Positions 8,677 to 17,973 are shown, numbered from the stretch's first letter. The stretch is 64,000 nt of DNA from a bacterium (GCA_029580855.1 JAKPQH010000082.1:43762-107761), one strand, 5' to 3'. Notes: a model not told the origin generated them from the letters alone. A program made the numbers and translations.

Positions 8677-9830
8677 GCGGGCCGGCCGTTCGCCCGGGGT
8701 CGGTCGCCGACGAGGAGGCCGCGCGGCCGTCCTCGGCCGCCGAGGAGCGGGTCTCCGTCGCCACCCAGTGGCAGCTCATGTGGTGGCGCTTCAAAAAGCA
8801 CCGCTTGGCGATGATCAGCACCGCCGTGGTGCTGCTCTTCTACCTGGTGGTGATCTTCGCCGACTTCCTGGCGTACTCCGACCCGCTCGCCTCCGAGGCG
8901 CAGCGCTCGCTGCTGCCGCCGCAGCGGATCCACTGGTTCGACGAGGGTCGCTTCTCGCCCCACGTCTACGGCCTCACGGGTGTGCGGGACCCGATGACCT
9001 TCAAGCGGGTATACACACCCGATCCGAGCAAGAAGATCCCGATCCGATTCTTCGTCTCGAGCTTCGAGTACCATGTGCTCGGCCTGATCCCGATGCGTCT
9101 GCACCTGTTCGGTGTCGCGGATGGGACGCCCGAGGAGTCGCTGTTTCTCTTCGGCACCGACGAGCAGGGACGCGATCTGTGGTCGCGGCTCATGTACGGA
9201 ACACGCACCTCCATGAGCATCGGCCTGGTGGGCGTGGCGCTGAGCCTCGTCCTGGGGGTGTTCCTGGGCGGTGTCTCCGGCCTGTACGGCGGCGTCCTGG
9301 ACACGGTGATCCAGCGTGTCATCGAGATCCTGCGCTCCATCCCCACGATTCCCCTGTGGATGGGGCTGGCGGCGGCGTTGCCCAACGACTGGAGCATCAC
9401 CCAGGTCTATTTCGCCATCACCCTGATCATCTCGCTCATCGGCTGGACCGAGCTGGCCAGAGTGGTGCGCGGCCGGTTCCTGTCGCTCCGGCAGGAAGAC
9501 TTCGTCATGGCCGCGGAGCTGGCGGGGTGCGGGCAGATGCGGATCATCTTCACCCATCTGGTACCCTCGTTCCTGAGCCACATCATCGCCGCCACCACGC
9601 TGGCGATCCCGGCCATGATTATCAGCGAGACGTCTCTGAGCTTCTTGGGGCTGGGGCTGCGGCCGCCGGCCATCAGCTGGGGCGTCTTGCTGCAGCAGGC
9701 GCAGAATATCCAGGCCCTGGCGATCTCGCCGTGGCTCCTGATCCCGTCGATCCCGGTGACCATCGTGATCCTGGCCTTCAACTTCATGGGCGACGGCCTG
9801 CGCGACGCCGCGGATCCGTACGGGCATTGA
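8673..9830 (+). CDS. ABC importer permease 2 (DppC/OppC type)
   Basis: 385 residues starting at a GTG that overlaps the previous stop (GTGA). After a cytoplasmic lead of about 45 residues comes the first helix (MISTAVVLLFYLVVIFADF). A large periplasmic insertion follows to about 155, then the core permease beginning FGTDEQGRDLWSRLMYGTR, a DppC hallmark. The coupling-loop signature is AAELAGCGQMRIIFTHLVP. The inserted domain makes it longer than most DppC proteins (about 300). It pairs with permease 1 to form the membrane channel. Confidence 0.92.
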   Translation: MSGPAVRPGSVADEEAARPSSAAEERVSVATQWQLMWWRFKKHRLAMISTAVVLLFYLVVIFADFLAYSDPLASEAQRSLLPPQRIHWFDEGRFSPHVYGLTGVRDPMTFKRVYTPDPSKKIPIRFFVSSFEYHVLGLIPMRLHLFGVADGTPEESLFLFGTDEQGRDLWSRLMYGTRTSMSIGLVGVALSLVLGVFLGGVSGLYGGVLDTVIQRVIEILRSIPTIPLWMGLAAALPNDWSITQVYFAITLIISLIGWTELARVVRGRFLSLRQEDFVMAAELAGCGQMRIIFTHLVPSFLSHIIAATTLAIPAMIISETSLSFLGLGLRPPAISWGVLLQQAQNIQALAISPWLLIPSIPVTIVILAFNFMGDGLRDAADPYGH

Positions 9831-9997
9831 GAGATGGTTCGGCGGTTCCAGTACCGCCGTACCCGGAGCGAGCGTTGCTTGAAGAACAGAATTTGTTGCC
9901 AATGAGTGTTCATGAGCGTTCCGCTCACCACGACGGGTGAAAATTAAGCGGTTACAGATCTATTTTCCTCGTAGTCAAGTGTGGACCGGGCCTTGAT

Positions 9998-10094
9998 CCG
10001 TCATTCCGGCGGACGCCGGAATCCAGGAGATCGGCTCATGACACTGGACCCCGGCTGGAGTTTACCCCGATGAAAACCGGGGCCGGGGTGACGG
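9998..10094. repeat. dRS3-like palindromic intergenic repeat inside the ABC operon
   Basis: The element is bounded by CCGTCA (9998-10003) and TGACGG (10089-10094). Its left arm contains a near-continuous palindrome ATTCCGGCG-GA-CGCCGGAAT (10003-10022). Its right arm contains CTGGACCCCGGCT and CCCCG/CGGGG segments. This is the widespread CGTCATTCCnnnnGGAATCCAG type of small bacterial intergenic repeat. It sits in the 315-nt gap between permease 2 and the first ATPase gene, after a 7-bp hairpin (9840-9846 with 9853-9859), so it may split the operon's expression. Confidence 0.7.
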
Positions 10095-10145
10095 GGTGCA
10101 TGCCTCGTCGGTCTGAGGCGAAGCCTCGTTACAGAAGGACCCGCT

Positions 10146-11162
10146 GTGAGTAACCAGCACGCGACTGTCGCGCCGATCCTGTCGGTATGCGATCTACAGA
10201 CCTACTTTTTCCCGGACGAAGGGACGGTCAAGGCCGTGGACGGCGCCACCTTCGACCTCCTGCCGCGGACGACGCTCGGCATCGTGGGCGAGAGCGGCTG
10301 TGGGAAGAGCGTCACGGCGCGCTCCATCCTCCGCATCGTGGAGCGCCCCGGCCGGATCGTGGGCGGCGCCATCCTGCTGCAGAAGGACGGGACCCAGCTG
10401 GACCTGACGAAGCTGGACCCTTCCGGCCACGAGATGCGCCAGATCCGGGGCGGCGAGATCGGTCTGGTCTTCCAGGAGCCCATGACTTCCTTCAGCCCGG
10501 TGCACACCGTCGGCAACCAGATCGTCGAGACGATCCGGCTTCACCACCCGGTGAGCAAACAGGAGGCCCGCGACCGCGCCATCACCGCGCTCCGTTCCGT
10601 CGGCATCCCCAAGCCCGAGCGGCGCATCGACGAGTTCGCCTTCGAGCTGAGCGGCGGTCTGCGCCAGCGGGCCATGATCGCCATGGCCCTCTCCTGCGGC
10701 CCGCGCATCCTGATCGCCGACGAGCCGACCACGGCGCTGGACGTGACGACGCAGGCGCAGATCCTGGATCTTCTGCGTTCGCTGCAAGAGCGCGAAGGGA
10801 TGACCATCATCCTGATCACGCACAATCTGGGCGTGGTGGCCGAGATGTGCGACACGGTGGTCGTGATGTACCTGGGCCGCGTGGTGGAGGAGGGTCCCGT
10901 GGACGCCATCTTCCACAACGCCAAGCATCCGTACACGCAGGCGCTCCTCCGCTCCATTCCGAGCATCCACTCCACCGCCCGGACCGAGCTGCCGACCATT
11001 GCCGGCTCCATCCCGCATCCGTACAACCGGCCGGCGGGCTGCCCGTTCCATCCGCGCTGCCCCGACTTCATGCCCGGCGTGTGCGACAAGACCGAGCCCG
11101 GCCTCACGGTCATGGGCGACGGGCAGGCGGTGAGCTGCTTCCTTTACGATCGGACCCGATGA
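10146..11162 (+). CDS. ABC importer ATPase 1 (DppD/OppD type)
   Basis: 338 residues from GTG 10146 after an AAGGA site. Walker A GESGCGKS is at 48-55, the signature is LSGGLRQR and Walker B is [12 protein letters not shown]. The C-terminal oligopeptide-transporter domain has the cysteine cluster [15 protein letters not shown] plus a later Cys. In this subfamily such cysteines can hold an Fe-S cluster. It energises import together with ATPase 2, whose start overlaps this stop (ATGA). Confidence 0.93.
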   Translation: MSNQHATVAPILSVCDLQTYFFPDEGTVKAVDGATFDLLPRTTLGIVGESGCGKSVTARSILRIVERPGRIVGGAILLQKDGTQLDLTKLDPSGHEMRQIRGGEIGLVFQEPMTSFSPVHTVGNQIVETIRLHHPVSKQEARDRAITALRSVGIPKPERRIDEFAFELSGGLRQRAMIAMALSCGPRILIADEPTTALDVTTQAQILDLLRSLQEREGMTIILITHNLGVVAEMCDTVVVMYLGRVVEEGPVDAIFHNAKHPYTQALLRSIPSIHSTARTELPTIAGSIPHPYNRPAGCPFHPRCPDFMPGVCDKTEPGLTVMGDGQAVSCFLYDRTR

Positions 11163-12178
11163 TGGGATCGCCTGTGCGCTTGCTGGAGGTGAACAGCCTC
11201 AAGAAGTTCTTCCCGATTCGCCGCGGCGTCATGCAGCGGGTGGTCGGCCACGTCCGCGCCGTGGACGATGTGAGCTTCTTTGTGGAGAAGGGCGAGTGCC
11301 TCTCGCTCGTCGGCGAGAGCGGTTGTGGCAAGACGACGACCTCGCGCTGCATCCTGCGGGCGATTTCCCCCACGGCAGGCGAGATTCTTTTCCGCCCCGA
11401 GGACGGATCGGTGGTGGACGTCGCGAAGCTCTCCAAGGGGGAGCTGCGGCCGCTCCGCCGCCAGATGCAGATGATCTTCCAGGACCCCTTCTCCTCCCTC
11501 AACCCCCGGCGCACACTCCTGGACATCGTGGCCGAACCGCTGGTGGCCAACAGCATCGGCTCCCGGCACGAGCAGATCGACCGCGTGGCGGAGCTGCTCA
11601 AGGTCGTGGGCCTGCGCCCCGAGTACATGCGCCGCTACCCGCACGCGTTCTCGGGCGGCCAACGCCAGCGCATCGGCATTGCCCGCGCCCTCGCGCTGAA
11701 CCCCAGCCTGGTCGTGGCCGACGAGCCGGTCTCCGCCCTCGACGTGTCGGTACAGGCACAGATTCTGAACCTTCTGCTCCGCCTGCAGGAGCAGCTCGGT
11801 CTTACCTACCTCTTCGTGGCGCACGACCTTTCGGTGGTGAAGCACGTGAGCGACCGGGTGGCGGTCATGTACGTCGGCCGCATCGTCGAGATGGCCCCCA
11901 CGGCGCCGCTCTTCGCCACCCCCAAGCACCCCTACACCGAGGCGCTGATGTCGGCCGTGCCCCAGCCCGACCCGCGGCTCCGCTCGCAGCGGATCGTCCT
12001 GGAGGGCGAGGTCGCCGATCCGGCCAATCCGCCGTCGGGCTGTTATTTCCACCCGCGCTGCCGCTACGCACACGACCGGTGCCGCGCCGAGACCCCCCCG
12101 CTTCGCGAACTCGAAGCCGGCCACTTCGTCAGCTGCCATCGGGCGGCCGAGCTTACCCTGAAAGGCATCGCGCCGTGA
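11159..12178 (+). CDS. ABC importer ATPase 2 (DppF/OppF type)
   Basis: 339 residues starting at ATG 11159 (a second in-frame ATG follows at 11162). Walker A GESGCGKT is at about 52-59, the signature is [15 protein letters not shown] and Walker B is [12 protein letters not shown]. The C-terminal cysteine-rich tail [14 protein letters not shown] resembles that of ATPase 1. ATPase pairs of this kind form heterodimers under the two permeases. The stop overlaps the following SUI1 gene's GTG. Confidence 0.93.
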   Translation: MMGSPVRLLEVNSLKKFFPIRRGVMQRVVGHVRAVDDVSFFVEKGECLSLVGESGCGKTTTSRCILRAISPTAGEILFRPEDGSVVDVAKLSKGELRPLRRQMQMIFQDPFSSLNPRRTLLDIVAEPLVANSIGSRHEQIDRVAELLKVVGLRPEYMRRYPHAFSGGQRQRIGIARALALNPSLVVADEPVSALDVSVQAQILNLLLRLQEQLGLTYLFVAHDLSVVKHVSDRVAVMYVGRIVEMAPTAPLFATPKHPYTEALMSAVPQPDPRLRSQRIVLEGEVADPANPPSGCYFHPRCRYAHDRCRAETPPLRELEAGHFVSCHRAAELTLKGIAP

Positions 12179-12519
12179 GCGGAAGTCGCCCGGTGTACTC
12201 CACCCACGGCGGACGCGTGCGCCAACCGGACGAGCGCCCGGGTGGGTCGGCGCGTCCGATGGCGGCGCCGGGCGTCCCGAACGACGGGACGATTCGCGTC
12301 CTCCGGGAGCGCGGCGGCCGGCACGGCAAGGTGGTGACCGTCATCCGCGGCCTGCCGCCGGGTGCGGCGCTCCTCGACCTGGCCGCGGACCTGAAGCGGC
12401 TGTGCGGGGCCGGCGGCACCGTCAAGGACGGCGCGGTGGAGATCCAGGGCGATCACCGCGAACACATTGCCGGACGCTTGCGAGCGAAGGGGTACGCCGT
12501 CAAGCTCGCGGGCGGATGA
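12175..12519 (+). CDS. SUI1/eIF1-family (YciH-like) translation factor
   Basis: 114 residues from a GTG overlapping the previous stop by 4 nt. The N-terminus [10 protein letters not shown] matches the YciH start. The SUI1 fold covers about 45-114, with [31 protein letters not shown] and a final GYAVKLAGG. In E. coli YciH acts on translation initiation fidelity or as a stress inhibitor; the role here is inferred from family. The zinc-ribbon-like cysteines seen in some relatives are absent. Its placement inside an importer operon is odd and may just reflect tight packing. Confidence 0.85.
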   Translation: MSGSRPVYSTHGGRVRQPDERPGGSARPMAAPGVPNDGTIRVLRERGGRHGKVVTVIRGLPPGAALLDLAADLKRLCGAGGTVKDGAVEIQGDHREHIAGRLRAKGYAVKLAGG

Positions 12520-12590
12520 AATCCCGGCGGCGGCTGCTTGTGTGACCCGGACCCAAGCGTGCCGCGCCGCGGTGTGACGAGGGGAGCACA

Positions 12591-13532
12591 GTGCTGATGC
12601 CTCCCGGCGATACCAAAACCCGGACCTGGACGTGGAGCCGAGCGCTCGGCGGAGTCGTCCCGCCGATGATTTCCCCCCTGAGCCTCACCGGCGAGGTGGA
12701 CGCCAGCGCGCTCACGGCCACCGTCGGCCACATCTTGGATGGTGAGTGCAGCGGCCTGTTTGTCCTGGGTGGATGCGGGGAAGGCGCGTGGCTGACCCGC
12801 GAGCAGCGGTCTGCCGTCATCCGCGGCGCGGCGCGGGCCGCGGGCGGGCGGGCGCCCGTCCTCGCGGGCGTCATGATGGCGGCCACCGGGCCGGCGGCCG
12901 AGGCGGCGCGGCGGGCGGCCGACGACGGCGTCGATGCTCTGGTGGTGGGGTCCCCGTACTACTTCAGCGTGGACGCAGGCTCGCAGCAACGGCACGTGGA
13001 GGCGATCCTCGCAGCCGTGTCGCTTCCGGTCCTACTCTACAACATCCCGCAGGCGACGCACAACCCTCTGCGACCCGAGACCGTCGCGCACCTCGCCCAG
13101 GATCGGCGCGTGCTCGGAATCAAGGATTCGGCCGGAGACTTCGAGGCCTTCCAGGGATTCCTCGCGGTCAAGAAGCGGCACCCCGATTTCCGCGTCCTCC
13201 AGGGCAACGAGCATCTCGCGGCGGCAAGCCTGCTCTTGGGAGGCGATGGGCTGGTGCCCGGCATGGCCAACTTCGCCCCGGCGCTTTTCGTCTCCCTCCA
13301 CCGGGCCGCTGCGGTCGGTGATGCGGCGGCGTGCGCGCGGCTGCAGGAACAGATCACCGATCTCTGCGCGTTGCACACCCACGGTCACTGGCTACCCGCG
13401 CTCAAAGCCGCGTGCGCGATGCTCGGCCTCGGCAACGGCACCCCTTCGCCGCCGCTCCTCCCGGCCTCCGCCGCGGAGCGCCAAGCCATAGCCGCCATCC
13501 TGACCCGGCACGGGTTCCATCCGACACTCTAG
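12591..13532 (+). CDS. DapA-family aldolase/lyase (dihydrodipicolinate synthase superfamily)
   Basis: 313 residues from GTG 12591 after GAGGGGAG. A class I aldolase TIM barrel: the Schiff-base lysine is K178 in LGIKDSAGD, the catalytic tyrosine Y150 is in LLYNIPQ, and the carboxylate-binding loop reads GGCGEG (60-65) instead of the GTTGE of true DapA. That change argues for another alpha-keto-acid substrate, such as a KDG, 4-hydroxy-2-oxoglutarate or similar aldolase/dehydratase. Last gene of the ABC operon, so it may act on the imported compound. Confidence 0.85.
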   Translation: MLMPPGDTKTRTWTWSRALGGVVPPMISPLSLTGEVDASALTATVGHILDGECSGLFVLGGCGEGAWLTREQRSAVIRGAARAAGGRAPVLAGVMMAATGPAAEAARRAADDGVDALVVGSPYYFSVDAGSQQRHVEAILAAVSLPVLLYNIPQATHNPLRPETVAHLAQDRRVLGIKDSAGDFEAFQGFLAVKKRHPDFRVLQGNEHLAAASLLLGGDGLVPGMANFAPALFVSLHRAAAVGDAAACARLQEQITDLCALHTHGHWLPALKAACAMLGLGNGTPSPPLLPASAAERQAIAAILTRHGFHPTL

Positions 13533-13724
13533 CCCGTCCCGGCCCGGCACCCCCCGCGCACACCCCTCCTCGCCCGCACATGGGGGACGTCGGCGACTCC
13601 TCGTACCGGTCTTCGCCGGACGCCATCGAACACAGCCGAGCGGCGAGCCGGGGACCGGCCTGACGGGTCGTGGGCCGCCGGCACGGGTAAGGAGAATGCG
13701 TCAACAACGTCGGCCTGGCTCCCA

Positions 13725-14996
13725 CTACTTCAGGAGGTTCGGAATCCACATCACCAGCCCGGTCCAGTAGGTGATGACGGCGAGCGCGACAACGAGAACG
13801 CCGATCATCGGCACGAGGTCGCGCATCATCTCACGAATGCTCAGCTTGGCGATGGCGGAGGTGACGAAGAGGACCACCCCCACGGGCGGCGTGATCATGC
13901 CGATGGTGAGGTTCACCGCCAGGATGACCCCAAAGTGGATGGGGTCCACGCCGACCGAGGTCGCCAGAGGCAGCAGCAGCGGCGTGAAAATGACCAGGGC
14001 GCTGATCGTGTCGATGAATGTCCCTACGAAAAGCAGGATCAGGTTGATGATGAGCAGCATCATGAACCAGCCGGGCTCTATGGAGGCGATGGCGGCGGTG
14101 ACCTGCTGCGGAATACCCTCCACGGTGAGCAGCCAGGAGAAGATGGACGCGGTCCCCAGGATGAACAGAATCTTGCCCGTCAGCAAACCGCAATCGTAGA
14201 GCAGGCGCTGGATGTCGCTCCAGGTCAATTCCTTGTACACGAAGAGCCCCAGAACCAAGGCATAGGCCACCGCCACCACGCCGGACTCGGTGGGCGTGAA
14301 GACGCCGCTGATGATTCCCCCGATGATGATCACGGGCATCAACATAGCCAGGATCGCGTTCGCGAAGCCTCGGAACACCTCCCGGAGGCCGGCGCGCGTT
14401 TCACGACCCACGTAGCCACGCTTTTTCCCGACATGGTACGAGTACACCATCAGTCCGATCCCCATCAGGACGCCGGGGACGAATCCCCCCGCGAACAGCA
14501 TGGCGATGGAGGTGTTGGTCATGGCCCCGTACAGCACCATGGGGATACTCGGTGGGATGATGGGACCGATGGTGCCCGCCGCCGCGACCAGCGACGCGGT
14601 GAAGGGCGGGTGATACCGGTTGGCGATCATCGTCGGGATGAGCAGGCCGCCGATCGCCGCGGCGTCGGCGATGGCGGAGCCGGAGACGGCGGCGAAGAAC
14701 ATGCAGGCCACCACGGCCACCATCGCCAAGCCGGACGTCAGGTGCCCCACCAACGCCTGGGCGAAGTCGACGAGGCGGCGCGAGATGCCGCCGTTGGACA
14801 TGAGATCGCCGGCGAGGATGAAGAGCGGGACCGCCACCAAAGAGAACGTGTCCACGGCCGTCCAGAGGCGTTGCACGATCACCAGAAGCGGGACATCGGT
14901 GAGGAGCAAGCCGAGGAGCGAGGTCACGCCCAAACTGAACGTGATCGGCATCCCCATCAGGAAGAAGAGGAAGAGGAGCGGGATCAGCCAGACCAT
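13725..14996 (-). CDS. dctM: TRAP transporter large permease, DctM
   Basis: 423 residues with about 12-13 membrane helices. Conserved family segments include MPITFSLG near the start, AVPLFILAGDLMSNGG, SGSAIADAAAIG, PIIPPSIPMVLYG, FTPTESG and MITPPVGV. It is the sodium-driven ion-transporter subunit of a TRAP importer. The start ATG at 14996 overlaps the DctQ stop (TGATG); the longer open frame to 15500 is only a shadow of dctQ. Together with the two genes upstream it forms a complete DctPQM set whose ligand, probably an organic acid, is unknown. Confidence 0.93.
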   Translation of the reverse strand: MVWLIPLLFLFFLMGMPITFSLGVTSLLGLLLTDVPLLVIVQRLWTAVDTFSLVAVPLFILAGDLMSNGGISRRLVDFAQALVGHLTSGLAMVAVVACMFFAAVSGSAIADAAAIGGLLIPTMIANRYHPPFTASLVAAAGTIGPIIPPSIPMVLYGAMTNTSIAMLFAGGFVPGVLMGIGLMVYSYHVGKKRGYVGRETRAGLREVFRGFANAILAMLMPVIIIGGIISGVFTPTESGVVAVAYALVLGLFVYKELTWSDIQRLLYDCGLLTGKILFILGTASIFSWLLTVEGIPQQVTAAIASIEPGWFMMLLIINLILLFVGTFIDTISALVIFTPLLLPLATSVGVDPIHFGVILAVNLTIGMITPPVGVVLFVTSAIAKLSIREMMRDLVPMIGVLVVALAVITYWTGLVMWIPNLLK

Positions 14997-15460
14997 CAGC
15001 GGTTTGCCTTCGTGCGCCACTCGTCGACGGCGCCCAGGATCAGATAGAAAAGCATCAGGCCACCACAACTCGGAATGATCAGATAGAGGTAGCGAAAGGG
15101 GATCTGCATCACCGGTGTGACCTGCACACCGGTTCGACGAACGAACTCGATCCCTTGCCACGTGACAAAAAACAGGAACCCGGCCACCAAGGCGGTCCCG
15201 ATAAGCGTGATAGCCCGGGCAAGGCGGGGGGGCAGGACCACCAAGAGGAAGTCGACGTTGAGGTGGGCCTTCTCTCGGACGGCAATCGTGGCCCCGAGGA
15301 AAATCGTGTACACGAAGGCGATGCGAGAGACCTCTTCGGTCCAAGGCAGGGGATACTTGAAGACGAACCGGATGAGCACCTGCAGAAACACGCTCACCGT
15401 GAAGAGGCCCACGAGGAACGTCAGCAGGAATCTCAGAAGTCGATCGAGCCGTCTGAGCAC
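14996..15460 (-). CDS. dctQ: TRAP transporter small permease, DctQ
   Basis: 154 residues with four predicted helices. The family hallmark WTEEVSRIAFVYTIFLGA is at about 40-58 and the second conserved loop VREKAHLNVDFL follows. It bridges the binding protein and DctM in the membrane. It overlaps dctM at its 3' end and is separated from dctP by 67 nt that contain a hairpin. Confidence 0.92.
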   Translation of the reverse strand: MLRRLDRLLRFLLTFLVGLFTVSVFLQVLIRFVFKYPLPWTEEVSRIAFVYTIFLGATIAVREKAHLNVDFLLVVLPPRLARAITLIGTALVAGFLFFVTWQGIEFVRRTGVQVTPVMQIPFRYLYLIIPSCGGLMLFYLILGAVDEWRTKANR

Positions 15461-15482
15461 GGGCCACCTCCCGCTGTCCGCA

Positions 15483-15514
15483 GACCGGCGAGGACGGCAC
15501 CTCCCCCGCCGGTC
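15483..15514 (-). promoter_or_regulatory. Hairpin between dctP and dctQ
   Basis: Perfect 8-bp inverted repeat GACCGGCG (15483-15490) and CGCCGGTC (15507-15514) in the 67-nt dctP-dctQ gap, without a U-tract. It likely protects or attenuates the mRNA so that the binding protein is made in excess. Confidence 0.55.
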
Positions 15515-15527
15515 GGCGGCGCCCGCG

Positions 15528-16541
15528 CTACTTCGTATCGCGGATGCGCTTCACGAGATCCGGCGGGACCTGATCGGCGATCAGGTTGGGCACGTCTTTC
15601 GTCGCCTCGATGAACTTCGCTTTATCCACCCGGGTGATGTTCACACCTTGGCTCTTCAGAAAAGCGACCCCCTCGTCAACCTGCGCCGCCACGGCGTTGC
15701 GCTGCTCGGGCACAGAGGCCTTCACGGACTCGGCGATGATCGTCTGCTGCTCGGGCTTCAGCGTGTCCCACCATTTCTTGCTGGCCATCACAGGCAGCGG
15801 GGTGTACGTGTGCTCCGTCAGGCCCACCTGCTTCTGCACCTCGTAGAACTTCATGGAGACAATGGTGACGATGGGATTCTCCTGGCCGTCCACCACCCCT
15901 TGCTGAAGCGCGTTGTACAGCTCCCCAAACGGAATCGGCGTCGGGATCGCGCCCAGGGCCCGCATGAGTCCCAGCCAGACCTTTGCCTCTTGAACCCGCA
16001 TCTTCAGCCCCTGGAGGTCAGCCGGCTCGCGAATGGGTTTGTTTTTGGTGGTCATGTTGCGAAAGCCCAGCTCCCACCAGCCCAGGGTGACGAATCCCTG
16101 CGCGCCCAGCTTTGCCTCGAGCTCCTTGCCGATCGGGCCGTCCAGGATTTTGTATGCGTGTTCCCTGTCCCGGAGGAGAAACGGCAGTCCGAATACCTGC
16201 AGCTCCGGAACCCAGGCCGGCAGCGCCCCTTCGCCGGCCACGGAGGTCATGTGGATGGTGCCCAGACGCGTGCCCTCGGCGAGCTCGCGCTCGGAGCCGA
16301 GCTGGGCGCAACAGAAGACCTGCAACTTGATGGCGCCGCCAGAGCGCTTCTCCAGGATCGGCGTCAGCTTCTGGAGGCCGACGGCGTACGGATGCGTCTG
16401 GGAGCCGGAGTGCGCAAATTTGATCGTGAGCGGTTCCGCCGTCCCGGCCGTCGCGACCGGCTGCCCAGAGCCCGCCAGCACCAAGGATACCGTCAGAACC
16501 ATCGTCGCAATCGTCGCCCACATGGCCGTCCTCCTCTTCAT
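15528..16541 (-). CDS. dctP: TRAP transporter binding protein, DctP
   Basis: 337 residues. The N-terminus MKRRTAMWATIATMVLTVS is a Sec signal peptide, so the protein is periplasmic. Family features are IKFAHSGSQTHPYAVG, the FGLPFLLRDREHAYKILDGPIG segment, RNMTTKNKPIREPADLQGLKMRV (the region that normally holds the carboxylate-binding Arg) and QQGVVDGQENP. ATG 16541 gives the basic n-region; an internal ATG at 16523 has the better AGGAGG site and could be used instead. First gene of the DctPQM set. Confidence 0.92.
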   Translation of the reverse strand: MKRRTAMWATIATMVLTVSLVLAGSGQPVATAGTAEPLTIKFAHSGSQTHPYAVGLQKLTPILEKRSGGAIKLQVFCCAQLGSERELAEGTRLGTIHMTSVAGEGALPAWVPELQVFGLPFLLRDREHAYKILDGPIGKELEAKLGAQGFVTLGWWELGFRNMTTKNKPIREPADLQGLKMRVQEAKVWLGLMRALGAIPTPIPFGELYNALQQGVVDGQENPIVTIVSMKFYEVQKQVGLTEHTYTPLPVMASKKWWDTLKPEQQTIIAESVKASVPEQRNAVAAQVDEGVAFLKSQGVNITRVDKAKFIEATKDVPNLIADQVPPDLVKRIRDTK

Positions 16542-16615
16542 GCATCGGAGCGTCCGACACACCCCCCATCCGACGGACCGGCTGCGGGACGCGTGATCGC
16601 CCCGCCGGAAACAGA

Positions 16616-16640
16616 ACGGCCCCTCAGGACCGGATGTCCC
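16616..16640 (-). terminator. Probable terminator hairpin between the CDF gene and dctP
   Basis: ACGGCCC (16616-16622) pairs with GGGCCGT (16634-16640), with further inner pairing GGAC/GTCC. On the minus strand it is followed by TTCTGTTT. It lies 130 nt after the CDF stop and 75 nt before the dctP start, so it could end CDF transcripts or act in the dctP leader. Confidence 0.5.
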
Positions 16641-16749
16641 GAAGGGCCGTGGCCGCGTGCGCTCCCGCACGGATTACCCGAAGGTCATGACGATACGTCC
16701 CCGCGCGCCCCATGGAACCCCTCGCTTGCGAGGCTTCGACCCTGCTCAG

Positions 16750-16776
16750 GCTATCATTGTCCGACGGGGAGTCAAG
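16750..16776 (-). repeat. Copy A of a shared 27-nt promoter-like element
   Basis: On the minus strand it reads CTTGACTCC, 10 nt, then an ATGATAGC-type end. It overlaps the CDF stop codon and lies about 210 nt upstream of dctP. It matches copy B at 27759-27785 at 20 of 27 positions. The distance between the TTGACT and GATAGC parts (14 nt) is too short for a standard promoter. Confidence 0.4.
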
Positions 16777-17782
16777 ACGAAAGTCGCTCCCGGCCGGCCT
16801 TGGCCGCAGCCGCCCCGGCGCAAACCGCCGCGCGGTCTTCCGGCGTCAGCCGACAACCCTCCAGGCACGCCGGTCGGCACGTGCCGTCGCAGGGCTCGAT
16901 GTGAATCGTGACCGTGGCCCCGGGAAGATGGGCCTTGATGTCCCGGGTAACGGCATCCGCCAGATGGTGCGCCCGCTCGACCGTCAGGTCCTTGTCCACG
17001 ACCGCGTGGAACTCGATGAAGCGCGCGGCGCCGGCCTTTCGTGTGCGCAGGTGATGGAAGCCCCGCACGGTCGGGGCCAACCCGTTCAGACGCGCCCGGA
17101 TCCATGCGATCTCGGCCGCGGGCAGGCTGGCATCCATGAGGTCTCGGCCGGACTGCTTCGTCAGCGTCCAGGCCGCGTGGATGATGAGCAGAGCCACGGC
17201 GATGGCCGCCAGAGGGTCCAGCCACAGGAGGTTCATCCCCGGCGCGAGTCGCTGCCCGAGCAGGATCAGGCCGAGCCCCACCATGACGCCCGCCGACGTG
17301 TAGACATCCGTCCGCAGATGCCAGGCGTCGGCCTGGAGTGCCACCGAATCCGTCTCCCGCCCGACCTTGAACAGCAGCGCAGAAACGGCGAGGTTTACCA
17401 CCGACGAGACCAGCATGATGCCGACGCCCCAGCCGATGGCCTCGAGGGGTTCCGGGGTCAGCAGCTTGCGTACCGCCTCGTAAATGATCCATCCCGCCGC
17501 GACGAAGATGAGCAGCGCCTCGACGGTGCCGGAGATGTTTTCGACTTTCCCGTGTCCGAAGGGGTGTTCGGCATCCGCGACCTTGTTCGAGGTCTTGACC
17601 GCGAAGAGGGCGATGACCGCGGCCAAGAGATCCACGCCGGAGTGAATCGCCTCGGAGACGACCGACACGGAGCCGACGAGCGAGCCGATGATCAGCTTGC
17701 CGGTCATCAGCACCGTATTGGAGACGACCGAAAGCCACGCGACGGCATTCTTCCGTTGCTGCGCGTCCAATACGCCCTCCAC
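16772..17782 (-). CDS. Cation diffusion facilitator (zinc-type metal exporter) with Cys-rich tail
   Basis: 336 residues. Six membrane helices up to about 210, then a cytoplasmic dimerisation domain. The metal site is HSGVD (H47/D51) plus HLRTD (H155/D159), the HD-HD arrangement typical of zinc exporters; HPFGHGK is at 73-79. After the normal domain end comes an extra tail of about 35 residues with four Cys in the first 25 (CDGTCRPACLEGC, then AVC), a possible metal-sensing site. The annotated GTG 17782 has a weak ribosome site; TTG 17770 after GGAGG is an alternative. Exports divalent metal from the cytoplasm. Confidence 0.9.
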   Translation of the reverse strand: MEGVLDAQQRKNAVAWLSVVSNTVLMTGKLIIGSLVGSVSVVSEAIHSGVDLLAAVIALFAVKTSNKVADAEHPFGHGKVENISGTVEALLIFVAAGWIIYEAVRKLLTPEPLEAIGWGVGIMLVSSVVNLAVSALLFKVGRETDSVALQADAWHLRTDVYTSAGVMVGLGLILLGQRLAPGMNLLWLDPLAAIAVALLIIHAAWTLTKQSGRDLMDASLPAAEIAWIRARLNGLAPTVRGFHHLRTRKAGAARFIEFHAVVDKDLTVERAHHLADAVTRDIKAHLPGATVTIHIEPCDGTCRPACLEGCRLTPEDRAAVCAGAAAAKAGRERLSS

Positions 17783-17839
17783 GCATGCACACGCCCCGCC
17801 AAGCGTCGCGACGCCCCGGGGAGACGCCCACAGACAACA

Positions 17840-17868
17840 ATCCCGCGGAACGATGTGTCCCGCGGGAT
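17840..17868 (-). promoter_or_regulatory. Terminator-like hairpin in the 5' leader of the CDF gene
   Basis: Perfect 9-bp inverted repeat ATCCCGCGG (17840-17848) and CCGCGGGAT (17860-17868). On the transcript it is followed by a U-rich UUGUUGUCUGU. It lies between the predicted promoter and the CDF start, about 60 nt before the start codon, so it could be a transcription attenuator or the operator of a metal regulator. No known metal riboswitch was recognised. The rest of 17783-18409 shows no gene. Confidence 0.5.
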
Positions 17869-17944
17869 CGCACTCCCGCTGCCTCGCCGCGCCGGCCCCG
17901 CCGCGCCCCGATCACGCCGGGGCCGCCTGATCTCGGGCCGATTC

Positions 17945-17973
17945 AGGGTATCCAAGTAGTGACGGTCTGTCAA
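17945..17973 (-). promoter_or_regulatory. Predicted sigma-70-type promoter for the CDF gene
   Basis: TTGACA (17973-17968), 17 nt, TACCCT (17950-17945), giving a leader of about 155 nt before the CDF start. Confidence 0.5.
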
